From Corynebacterium simulans (GTDB lineage Bacteria > Actinomycetota > Actinomycetes > Mycobacteriales > Mycobacteriaceae): DNA of 64,000 bases. The first letter of the stretch is position 1; each line of letters begins with the position of its first letter. The notes beneath the pieces are model-generated. The model did no database searches. It was not told the origin of the DNA and saw nothing but the letters and a program-made list of their open reading frames with translations. The DNA lies in the NCBI RefSeq assembly GCF_001586215.1, contig NZ_CP014634.1:2673972-2737971 (forward strand), in the 5' to 3' direction. Positions 57,194 through 64,000 of this stretch are shown here, one piece after another. The translations under genes and the position numbers were made by a program.

Positions 57194-57401
57194 AGTGGCG
57201 GTCAACTCCGGATTTAATGAAAAATAAGCTCGATTAGCGCTTGCTCGGGCGGGGAAATCGAGTCACGATAAAGCCAGAACTTCAGATGAGAAGCACAAGG
57301 CTTCCGGGTTCGGCCGGCGCACCCCATGAGTGTGAATTGAAGGGGAGTAGCCGGAGTGAAAATAGGGTAAAAGGCCCTATTAAAGAAAGGAGTTGGCAAC
57401 A

Positions 57402-58397
57402 ATGCCAGTAAGCCTCAGCGGACGTAACTTCCTCAAGCTTTTGGACTACACCCCAGACGAGATTCGCTACCTTATCCGCCTCTCCAAGCAATTCAAAGAA
57501 ATGAAGATGGCCGGTGTGCCGCACCGCTACCTCGAGGGCAAGAACATCGTCCTCCTCTTCGAGAAGACCTCGACCCGTACCCGCTGTGCATTCGAGGTTG
57601 CCGGCTACGACCTTGGCATGGGCGTTACCTACTTGGCGCCGGATAGCTCGCAGATGGGCAAGAAAGAGTCCATCGAGGACACCGCTCGCGTGCTGGGCCG
57701 CATGTATGACGGCATCGAGTACCGCGGCTTCGCCCAGGAGATTGTTGAGGACTTGGGCGCAAACGCAGGCGTTCCAGTCTGGAACGGCCTGACCACCGAG
57801 TTCCACCCAACCCAGATGATTGCAGACATGCTCACTGTAGAGGAGAACTTCCCACAGGGCCTGAAGGGCTTGAAGCTGGTCTTCATGGGCGATGCAGGCA
57901 ACAACGTTGCAAACTCCCTCATGGTTGTCTGTGCAAAGCTCGGCATGCACTTCGTTGCTTGTGGCCCGAAGGCACAGATGCCAGAAGATGGCCTGGTCGA
58001 GGAGTGCACCAAGATTGCAGCCGAGACCGGCGGCTCCGTCACCCTGACCGAAGACGTCAAGGAAGCCTGCACCGACGCTCACGTCATCTACACCGACATC
58101 TGGCTGTCCATGGGTGAGCCGGCTGAGCTCTGGGAGGAGCGCGTCAAGCTGCTCGAGCCATACCGTGTCACCAAGGATGTCATGGCAATGGCTGCCGACG
58201 ACGCCATCTTCATGCACTGCCTGCCTTCCTTCCACGACGTCAAGACCGTTATTGGCAAGGAAATTTCCGAGAAGCTCGGCGTCAGCGAGATGGAGGTCTC
58301 CGACGAGGTCTTCGAGTCCGCTTACTCCAAGGTCTTCGATGAGGCAGAGAATCGTCTGCACACCATCAAGGCGGTCATGTACGCCACCTTGTCCTAG
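57402..58397 (+). CDS. arcB: ornithine carbamoyltransferase, catabolic type
   Basis: 331 residues; interconverts citrulline plus phosphate and ornithine plus carbamoyl phosphate. The carbamoyl-phosphate loop is FEKTSTRTRCAFEVAG (STRTR), with EFHPTQMIADMLT (HPTQ) and FMHCLPSFHD (HCLP). The extra length relative to biosynthetic ArgF (about 305-320) and the neighbouring carbamate kinase favour the catabolic direction. ATG 57402 has AAAGGAG nine bases upstream; the TTG at 57393 is adjacent to that site and rejected. It lies upstream of carbamate kinase by 33 bases. An ArgF used for synthesis would normally sit after argD in this cluster, outside the window. Confidence 0.9.
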   Translation: MPVSLSGRNFLKLLDYTPDEIRYLIRLSKQFKEMKMAGVPHRYLEGKNIVLLFEKTSTRTRCAFEVAGYDLGMGVTYLAPDSSQMGKKESIEDTARVLGRMYDGIEYRGFAQEIVEDLGANAGVPVWNGLTTEFHPTQMIADMLTVEENFPQGLKGLKLVFMGDAGNNVANSLMVVCAKLGMHFVACGPKAQMPEDGLVEECTKIAAETGGSVTLTEDVKEACTDAHVIYTDIWLSMGEPAELWEERVKLLEPYRVTKDVMAMAADDAIFMHCLPSFHDVKTVIGKEISEKLGVSEMEVSDEVFESAYSKVFDEAENRLHTIKAVMYATLS

Positions 58398-58430
58398 AAA
58401 ATCAAGGTCTTTTCACCAGGAGAAAGTGCA

Positions 58431-59366
58431 ATGGAAAAGCGACGTGTTGTCGTTGCCCTAGGTGGCAACGCCCTTGGAAACACCCCAACCGAGCAGCTGG
58501 AAGCAATCCGCCAGACCGCCGACTCAATCGTTGACCTCATCGAGGCCGGCCACGAGGTCGTGGTTACCCACGGCAACGGTCCACAGGTTGGCATGATTAA
58601 GGTTTCCTCCGACTTCTCACACCAGGAGGGAACCACGCCAGAGATTCCTTTCGCCGAGTGCGGTGCAATGTCCGAAGGCTACATCGGATACCACCTCCAG
58701 CAGGCCATTGAGAATGTGCTGCGCATGCGGAACCTCGAGCGCGACTGCTATTCCCTCATTACGCAGACGGTTGTCGACGAAAACGACCCGGCTTTTGATA
58801 ACCCAACCAAGCCCATCGGTGTGTACTACAGCGAGGAAGAGGCAAAGCGGTTGGCTAAGGAAACCGGCAACACCTACGTCGAGGATTCCGGCCGCGGCTG
58901 GCGTTGGGTCATTGCCTCGCCACTTCCTATCGAGGTTGTAGAGGCAAGGAGCATCGCCAACATCCTGGGCTCCGGTGGCATTGCCATCGCAGCCGGTGGC
59001 GGCGGCATCCCAGTCGTCCGCAAGGAAGGCCAGCTCAGCGGTGTCACCGCAGTCATCGACAAGGACCGCACCGCGGCTCTTATCGCCCAGCAGATTGAGG
59101 CGGACACCCTGTTGATTCTCACCGCAGTTGACTACGCCTACTCCGGCTTTAACACCCCAGAACAAAAGGCTCTGGAGAAGGTCACCGTTGACGAGGTAGA
59201 GAAGCTGATTGATGATGCAGCCTTTGCACCAGGCTCAATGCTGCCGAAGGTGGAAGCCTGCTTGGAGTTCGCCCGTTCGGGCGCCGGCCGTCGAGCAATC
59301 ATCACCTCGCTCGAACATGCCGGTGAAGCCATGACTGGTTCCGTCGGAACCGTTATAACCTCTTAG
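58431..59366 (+). CDS. arcC: carbamate kinase
   Basis: 311 residues; transfers phosphate from carbamoyl phosphate to ADP, yielding ATP, ammonia and CO2. It has the amino-acid-kinase fold: VVVALGGNALGNTPTEQ, VVTHGNGPQVGMI, AAGGGGIPVVRKEG, VIDKDRTAALIAQQIEADTL and LPKVEACLEFARSGAGRRAII. Normal length. RBS AGGAGAAAG upstream. With arcB it forms the energy-yielding half of the arginine deiminase route. Confidence 0.95.
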   Translation: MEKRRVVVALGGNALGNTPTEQLEAIRQTADSIVDLIEAGHEVVVTHGNGPQVGMIKVSSDFSHQEGTTPEIPFAECGAMSEGYIGYHLQQAIENVLRMRNLERDCYSLITQTVVDENDPAFDNPTKPIGVYYSEEEAKRLAKETGNTYVEDSGRGWRWVIASPLPIEVVEARSIANILGSGGIAIAAGGGGIPVVRKEGQLSGVTAVIDKDRTAALIAQQIEADTLLILTAVDYAYSGFNTPEQKALEKVTVDEVEKLIDDAAFAPGSMLPKVEACLEFARSGAGRRAIITSLEHAGEAMTGSVGTVITS

Positions 59367-59378
59367 GAGAAGTTTATT

Positions 59379-59418
59379 GGCCGGGTAAGACAGTATGTGC
59401 TGGCTTCCCCGGCCTTTT
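59379..59418 (+). terminator. partial terminator between arcC and the YfcC gene
   Basis: GGCCGGG (59379-59385) pairs with CCCGGCC (59408-59414) and TTTTAT follows. Inside an apparent operon this would lower expression of the transporter relative to the two enzymes. Confidence 0.6.
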
Positions 59419-59439
59419 ATCACATGAAAGGAAGGCGCC

Positions 59440-61008
59440 ATGACCGCGCCAATGAAAGAGAAGGATACAGACCGCAAGAAGAGGCGGAGGTTTCACTTCT
59501 CAGTTCCGTCTGCTTTTACGATTCTGTTTGCCCTGACGGTCATTTCTGCAATCGCCACCTGGCTGGTTCCGGCAGGCTCGTATTCGAAGCTGATGTATGA
59601 CCCTGACTCGGGCAAGCTGAACGTGACCAACCCTGATGGTTCGGTCGACGTTCTGGACGCTACGCAAAAGACTCTCGATAGCTTGGGCGTGCAGATCAAC
59701 ATCGATCAGTTCACCTCTGGTGCACTGACGCAGGCAGTTTCCGTCCCGGGCACTTATGAGCATGTCACGCAGAACCCGGCTGGTCTGTGGGATATCCCGG
59801 TCAGCATGGTGCAGGGCACCATTGAGGCTGTTGACATCATCGTGTTCATCCTCGTGTTGGGTGGCCTCATTGGCGTGGTCCGCGCAACGGGCGCTTTCGA
59901 GTCGGGCCTGGTCGCACTGACCAAGAAGACGAAGGGGCACGAGTTCCTGCTCGTCGTCGTGGTCTCCGTGCTGATGGTGATGGGCGGTTCCGCCTGTGGC
60001 CTGGAGGAGGAAGCTGTTGCTTTTTACCCAATCCTCGCCCCAATCTTTATCTCGCTAGGCTATGACGCCATCGTCGTGGTGGGCGCCATCTTCCTGGCAG
60101 GTTCCATGGGTACGGCGTTCTCTACGATTAACCCGTTCTCGGTTGTTATCGCGTCGAACGCGGCGGGTATCAACTTCACAGACGGCATCGTATGGCGTCT
60201 GGTCGGCTGTGTCGTCGGCGGCATCGTGGTGATTAGCTACATGGCTTGGTATGCGCGTCGCCTCAAGGCAGACCCGAACTTCTCCTATGTCCTGGAGGAT
60301 AAGGAAGTCTTTGAGGGCCAGTGGTCCATGGACGCCACCGGTGACGTTAAGAAGTTCGACCTTCGTCAGAAGGTCATCCTCATCCTCTTCGCTATCGCGT
60401 TCCCGTTGATGGTCTGGGGTGTTATGTCCCAGGGCTGGTGGTTCCCAACGATGGCGGCCGCATTCCTCACGGTGGCCCTGGCCATCATGTTCATTGCGGC
60501 AACCGGTGAGAATCGCTTGGGCGAAGCTGAGCTTTGCGACGCCTTCACTGAGGGTGCTTCCAGCCTGGTCGGCGTTTCCCTGATTATCGGTCTGGCCCGC
60601 GGCATCAACCTGGTGCTCAATGATGGTCATATCTCCGATACACTGCTGAACTCTGCAACCAACCTGGTTGAGGGAATGCATGGTCCAGTCTTCATCATCA
60701 TGCTGATGATCATCTTCTTCCTGCTGGGCTTCGTTGTTCCTTCCTCCTCCGGCCTAGCTGTGCTGTCCATGCCGATTATGGCGCCGCTGGCAGATACGGT
60801 GGGCATCGACCGTTGGATTGTGGTCTGTGCTTATCAGTGGGGACAGTATGCAATGCTGTTCATCTGCCCGACCGGCCTGGTCATGGCAACGCTGCAGATG
60901 CTGAAGATGAAGTACACGCACTGGCTGCGCTTCGTCTGGCCGATGATGGTCTTCCTTCTGGTCTTCGGCGGCATCATGCTGGTAACTCAGGTGCTGATTT
61001 ACTCCTAA
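59440..61008 (+). CDS. YfcC-family transporter (basic amino-acid or citrulline/ornithine exchange likely)
   Basis: 522 residues with about 12 membrane helices after a basic 20-residue N-terminus (KEKDTDRKKRRRF). It contains ATWLVPAGSYSKLMYD, IVFILVLGGLIGVVRATGAFE, GGSACGLEEEAVAFYPIL, FLAGSMGTAFSTINPFSV, FLLGFVVPSSSGLAVLSMP and AYQWGQYAMLFICPTGLVMATL, the pattern of the YfcC/ArsB-DcuC-like superfamily. Members next to arginine deiminase genes are proposed amino-acid antiporters. By context this one would import the carbamoyl-donor substrate (citrulline or arginine) and export ornithine; the substrate is inference. Ends with a strong terminator. Confidence 0.88.
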   Translation: MTAPMKEKDTDRKKRRRFHFSVPSAFTILFALTVISAIATWLVPAGSYSKLMYDPDSGKLNVTNPDGSVDVLDATQKTLDSLGVQINIDQFTSGALTQAVSVPGTYEHVTQNPAGLWDIPVSMVQGTIEAVDIIVFILVLGGLIGVVRATGAFESGLVALTKKTKGHEFLLVVVVSVLMVMGGSACGLEEEAVAFYPILAPIFISLGYDAIVVVGAIFLAGSMGTAFSTINPFSVVIASNAAGINFTDGIVWRLVGCVVGGIVVISYMAWYARRLKADPNFSYVLEDKEVFEGQWSMDATGDVKKFDLRQKVILILFAIAFPLMVWGVMSQGWWFPTMAAAFLTVALAIMFIAATGENRLGEAELCDAFTEGASSLVGVSLIIGLARGINLVLNDGHISDTLLNSATNLVEGMHGPVFIIMLMIIFFLLGFVVPSSSGLAVLSMPIMAPLADTVGIDRWIVVCAYQWGQYAMLFICPTGLVMATLQMLKMKYTHWLRFVWPMMVFLLVFGGIMLVTQVLIYS

Positions 61009-61047
61009 GCTGTGGCTCGAGGGTGGAGGCCCTCAGGCTCAGTGTTT

Positions 61048-61112
61048 AGTGCCTCCCGCTTGGCTTTCTTCTCCACTCAATTGTTAGAGGAGGGCCGCGG
61101 GAGGCACTTTGC
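61048..61112 (+). terminator. terminator closing the arc-like operon
   Basis: AGTGCCTCCCGC (61048-61059) pairs perfectly with GCGGGAGGCACT (61097-61108), and TT GCGTTTTG follows. The loop contains an inner CTCC/GGAG pairing. It separates the catabolic unit from argC. Confidence 0.85.
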
Positions 61113-61146
61113 GTTTTGGAGCGATATAAAAGACTCCTCGTATATA

Positions 61147-61175
61147 TTGCAGCGCCTTGCATAACTTGTTATTGT
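61147..61175 (+). promoter_or_regulatory. argC promoter, apparently leaderless
   Basis: TTGCAG (61147-61152), a 17-base spacer, and TATTGT (61170-61175) place the transcription start at or next to the argC ATG (61183). No Shine-Dalgarno is present. The AT-rich stretch upstream could hold an ArgR operator, but I see no good match. Confidence 0.6.
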
Positions 61176-61182
61176 TTCCCGC

Positions 61183-62256
61183 ATGAGTATTTCAGTAGCC
61201 ATCGCGGGCGTTTCCGGATATGCAGGCGGCGAGATTCTGCGCCTGCTCTTGTCCCATCCAGCATATTTGTCCGGTAAGCTGCGGATTGGCGCCCTCTGTG
61301 GGCACTCCACAGCCGGGCAACCGGTGGCGCAGGTCGTGCCAAATGCGCCGCAGGTGTGGGGGAATACTATTCAAGACATTGCGGCGGAAAACCTGCTTGG
61401 GCATTCGGTGGTCTTCCTGGCGCTGCCGCACGGACACTCGGCGAAGTTGGCGCGGGAGATTGAGGCGGCGTCGCAAAGCACCGGCGTCGCCGTGCCGGTG
61501 TTGATTGATTGCGCGGCCGATTTCCGCCTCCGGAGCGAAGAGGACTGGCGGGAGTTCTATGGTGGGGATTACGCGGGCGCATGGCCCTATGGCATCCCAG
61601 AGCTGCCTGGAAATCGCGCACAGCTGCAGGGGGCATCGCAGGTAGCGGTGCCGGGATGCTTTCCCACCGCCGTGACTTTGGGTGCTGTGCCGGCCTTGGC
61701 GCAGGAGCTCATCGAACCTGAGCTCAACGTGGTTGCGGTTACTGGCGTTTCCGGCGCAGGCAAGAAGGCCGCAGTGGGGTTGCTTGGTACTGAGACCATG
61801 GGCAGTTTGCGCGCCTATTCGCCGGGCGGCACGCACCGTCATACCCCGGAAATGGTGCAGAACCTGGCGCCTTTCGTGCACGGTGACGCTGAGCTCAACC
61901 TCAGCTTTACTCCGGTCTTGGCTCCGCTGGTGCGGGGAATTTTGGCAACTATCAGCGCTCCTCTTGCCGGAGGAGTGGATGCCTCCCAGGTACACAACGC
62001 CTTCGCGGACTTCTACAAGGACGAGCCTTTCTGCTTGGTTTTGCCAGAAGGAATCCAGCCAGAAACGCAGAACGTAGTGGGCTCCAACATGGTGCATATC
62101 CACGCTCATGTGGACGGTCGTGCCCGACGATTGCTCATCACTGTTGCGCTCGACAATCTGACTAAGGGCACTGCCGGTGCTGCCGTTCAATGTATGAATC
62201 TCGCGCTAGGGCTTGAAGAAGCCGCCGGCCTGCCACAAGCGGCCGTCGCGCCCTAG
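61183..62256 (+). CDS. argC: N-acetyl-gamma-glutamyl-phosphate reductase
   Basis: 357 residues; NADPH-dependent third step of arginine synthesis. The nucleotide-binding N-terminus is [22 protein letters not shown], the catalytic Cys is in [12 protein letters not shown], the second active-site His region is in [13 protein letters not shown], and the C-terminus has [17 protein letters not shown]. Starts at ATG 61183 without a ribosome-binding site. First gene of argC-argJ-argB. Confidence 0.96.
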   Translation: MSISVAIAGVSGYAGGEILRLLLSHPAYLSGKLRIGALCGHSTAGQPVAQVVPNAPQVWGNTIQDIAAENLLGHSVVFLALPHGHSAKLAREIEAASQSTGVAVPVLIDCAADFRLRSEEDWREFYGGDYAGAWPYGIPELPGNRAQLQGASQVAVPGCFPTAVTLGAVPALAQELIEPELNVVAVTGVSGAGKKAAVGLLGTETMGSLRAYSPGGTHRHTPEMVQNLAPFVHGDAELNLSFTPVLAPLVRGILATISAPLAGGVDASQVHNAFADFYKDEPFCLVLPEGIQPETQNVVGSNMVHIHAHVDGRARRLLITVALDNLTKGTAGAAVQCMNLALGLEEAAGLPQAAVAP

Positions 62257-62295
62257 GCGGTTATTAATAGCCACCTTTTTAATTAGGAGAAGACC

Positions 62296-63495
62296 ATGTC
62301 TCTATCACCCACCACACCAGGAATGCCCGTGACCAAACCGACTGGCGTTACCGCGCCTAAAGGCTTTGTAGCGGGAGCAACCACTGCTGGGATTAAGCCA
62401 TCTGGAAAATCAGATATGGCGCTCGTTGTAAATCAAGGCCCACACTTTAATGCAGCGGCGGTATTTACCCGCAACCGGGTCGTTGCCTCACCGGTAAAAC
62501 TTTCCAAGGCCGCCGTCGCAGACGGGCAGGTAAGGGCCGTGTTGTATAACTCGGGTAACGCCAACGCCTGTAATGGGAAGCAAGGCGATAAAGATGCCCA
62601 AGCCATGGTGGATGAACTTGCTGCTTTAACTGGAATTGTCGGGCACGATATTGCTGTATGTTCCACGGGGCTGATTGGTGAGCCTTTGCCGATGAATAAA
62701 ACATTGGGCGGCGTTCGCGGCGTCGTGGGGCAACTCAGCTCAGAAGGAGGTCACGCTGCCGCCGAGGCGATAATGACCACCGATACCGTGGCGAAGGAAG
62801 CTGTGGTGCACGGTGGTGGATGGACTTTGGGTGCGATGGGCAAGGGCGTGGGCATGATGGCGCCCTCGCTTGCAACGATGCTCGTGTGCCTGACAACCGA
62901 CGCCGCGGCCACGCCTGCCGCGCTGCAGCAAGCGCTGCACAGTGCATGCGATGCGACCTTCAATACCTTAGATATTGATGGCTCGACCTCGACTAATGAC
63001 ACCGTCATCATCTTGGCAAATGGTGCATCGGGCATCGAGCCTTCGCAGGAAGAGCTCGACGATGCTGTTCTTAAAGCCTGTGCCGATATCGCGGATCAGC
63101 TGCAGGCCGACGCGGAAGGGGTGACCAAGCGCGTCAAAATCACCGTCGAGGGCACCACTGACGATGCGCAGGCGCTTGCCGCTGCGCGGACGCTGGGCCG
63201 GGATAACCTGTTCAAGTGTGCGATGTTTGGCTCCGATCCCAATTGGGGCCGCGTCTTTGCGGCAGTGGGCATGGCGGACGCGGATATGGACCCGGAAAAC
63301 ATCTCTGTTGCCTTCAACAATCAGCCTGTCTGCATCAACTCCACGGGCGCGCCCGGCGCGCGCGAGGTGGACCTATCAGGAATCGATATTGACGTCCACG
63401 TTCACTTAGGTCTTAACGGGCCAGGCCGAGCATTTTTACGGACTACGGATCTGTCTCATCAGTACGTCGAAATCAACTCGGCCTATAGCTCTTAG
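62296..63495 (+). CDS. argJ: glutamate N-acetyltransferase/amino-acid acetyltransferase (ArgJ)
   Basis: 399 residues; recycles the acetyl group from N-acetylornithine to glutamate. ArgJ self-cleaves before a Thr; the site here is in [20 protein letters not shown] (the ATML turn), giving alpha and beta chains. Also visible are [45 protein letters not shown] and the C-terminal [19 protein letters not shown] 62296 with AGGAGAAG upstream. Whether it also uses acetyl-CoA (bifunctional) cannot be told from the sequence. Confidence 0.95.
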   Translation: MSLSPTTPGMPVTKPTGVTAPKGFVAGATTAGIKPSGKSDMALVVNQGPHFNAAAVFTRNRVVASPVKLSKAAVADGQVRAVLYNSGNANACNGKQGDKDAQAMVDELAALTGIVGHDIAVCSTGLIGEPLPMNKTLGGVRGVVGQLSSEGGHAAAEAIMTTDTVAKEAVVHGGGWTLGAMGKGVGMMAPSLATMLVCLTTDAAATPAALQQALHSACDATFNTLDIDGSTSTNDTVIILANGASGIEPSQEELDDAVLKACADIADQLQADAEGVTKRVKITVEGTTDDAQALAAARTLGRDNLFKCAMFGSDPNWGRVFAAVGMADADMDPENISVAFNNQPVCINSTGAPGAREVDLSGIDIDVHVHLGLNGPGRAFLRTTDLSHQYVEINSAYSS

Positions 63496-63525
63496 CTTCG
63501 GGGAATAGGCAAAGGCGAGGAGACT

Positions 63526-64000
63526 ATGCAGTTAACGAACTTGGAGCGGGCCACGGTCTTGGCGGAGGCACTGCCGTGGCTCCAGCATTATCGCGACAAA
63601 ATAGTCGTGGTGAAGTATGGCGGTAATGCCATGGTGGATGAGCGGCTCAAGGCGGCGTTCGCGGCAGACATGGTTTTTCTGCGCGCGGTAGGCGCGAAGC
63701 CGATTGTCGTCCACGGCGGCGGCCCGCAGATCAACCAGATGCTGGGCAGGCTCGGCATCGAGGGCGAATTCAAAGGTGGCTTTCGGGTAACCACCCCGGA
63801 GGTTATGGAAGTCGTACGGATGGTCTTGTTTGGCCAGGTGGGCAGGGGATTGGTCAACCTCATCAACTCCCACGGGCCCTACGCGGTGGGCACTTCGGGC
63901 GAGGACGCAGGACTATTTCGCGCCCGAAAGCGCCTGGTCAACATCGATGGGCGGCTGACAAACATTGGTTTGGTCGGCGATATTACCGACGTCAACCCCG
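63526..64000 (+). CDS. argB: acetylglutamate kinase (3' end outside window)
   Basis: The first 158 codons of the second enzyme of arginine synthesis. ATG at 63526 with GCGAGGAG upstream. The amino-acid-kinase start is clear: [20 protein letters not shown], then [20 protein letters not shown] and [17 protein letters not shown] at the right edge. The insertion [24 protein letters not shown] is typical of arginine-sensitive enzymes. It is cut by the window end, with the frame still open. Confidence 0.94.
   Translation, partial: MQLTNLERATVLAEALPWLQHYRDKIVVVKYGGNAMVDERLKAAFAADMVFLRAVGAKPIVVHGGGPQINQMLGRLGIEGEFKGGFRVTTPEVMEVVRMVLFGQVGRGLVNLINSHGPYAVGTSGEDAGLFRARKRLVNIDGRLTNIGLVGDITDVNP

Larger units (their letters stand above)
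57053..57401 (+). promoter_or_regulatory. 349-base control region between the LuxR gene and arcB
   Basis: No gene is seen. The region carries two copies of GGTTTAAACCGGGTT (57079-57093 and 57178-57192), each built on the palindrome GGTTTAAACC, and a 5'-UTR hairpin AATAGGG-TAAAAGG-CCCTATT (57361-57381) just upstream of the arcB ribosome-binding site AAAGGAG (57386-57392). TTGCTC at 57241 is a possible -35, but no good -10 is at 17 bases. The AT-rich, repeat-bearing composition suggests a regulated promoter. Confidence 0.6.

Overview
The window is a gene-dense, roughly 60% GC chromosomal segment from a Corynebacterium-like actinobacterium (order Mycobacteriales). The evidence is the gene order (aspS, rarA, alaS, ruvX, mltG, the aro cluster, efp, nusB; then polA, rpsA, coaE, uvrB, uspA, uvrA, infC, rpmI, rplT, pheS, pheT, argCJB), frequent GTG starts, several genes that look leaderless, and the corynebacterial style of the small accessory proteins. 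The species is not determined. I see no prophage, insertion sequence or CRISPR array. Most of the window is core genome; the accessory material sits at 2.4-10.3 kb, 26.6-31.1 kb, 41-46 kb and 56-61 kb.

Layout. 1-4.6 kb: 3' part of tpx, a metallo-hydrolase, hisS, a decayed tetR-type regulator carrying two lesions, and sdaA (serine deaminase). 5-10.3 kb: cstA with its small YbdD-like partner, a flavin-dependent LLM monooxygenase/FMN reductase pair, and a zinc metallopeptidase. 10.5-26.6 kb: aspS, a phosphotransferase-like gene, rarA, alaS, then a tightly packed run ruvX-mltG-aroE-prepilin peptidase-aroC-aroK-aroB-aroQ-pepP-like-efp-nusB that joins cell-wall, shikimate and translation/transcription functions. 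26.6-31.4 kb, minus strand: an HNH protein, a four-gene unit (DUF368 polyprenyl-phosphate transporter-like protein plus a polar amino-acid ABC importer), and an unusual tRNA with a CAA anticodon.

31.5-56 kb: polA, an RDD membrane protein and a methyltransferase on the other strand, rpsA, coaE, a DUF4259 protein, uvrB, uspA; then a minus-strand block with an App1-like phosphatase, a HelD-like helicase, a DoxX protein with a long repeat-bearing tail and a second metallo-hydrolase; then uvrA, the infC-rpmI-rplT operon with a long attenuator leader and an ATC start codon, a TM2 protein, a SpoU-type rRNA methyltransferase, and pheS-pheT.

56-64 kb is the most interesting part. A seven-transmembrane LuxR-type regulator precedes an intergenic region with two 15-bp direct repeats centred on the palindrome GGTTTAAACC. 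A catabolic ornithine carbamoyltransferase, a carbamate kinase and a YfcC-type transporter follow. Together these form an energy-yielding carbamoyl-phosphate module with no arginine deiminase in the window. Directly behind it lies the biosynthetic argC-argJ-argB cluster, read from an apparently leaderless promoter. The catabolic module would release ornithine and ATP beside genes that make ornithine, which suggests citrulline or a similar carbamoyl compound as substrate; that step is inference.
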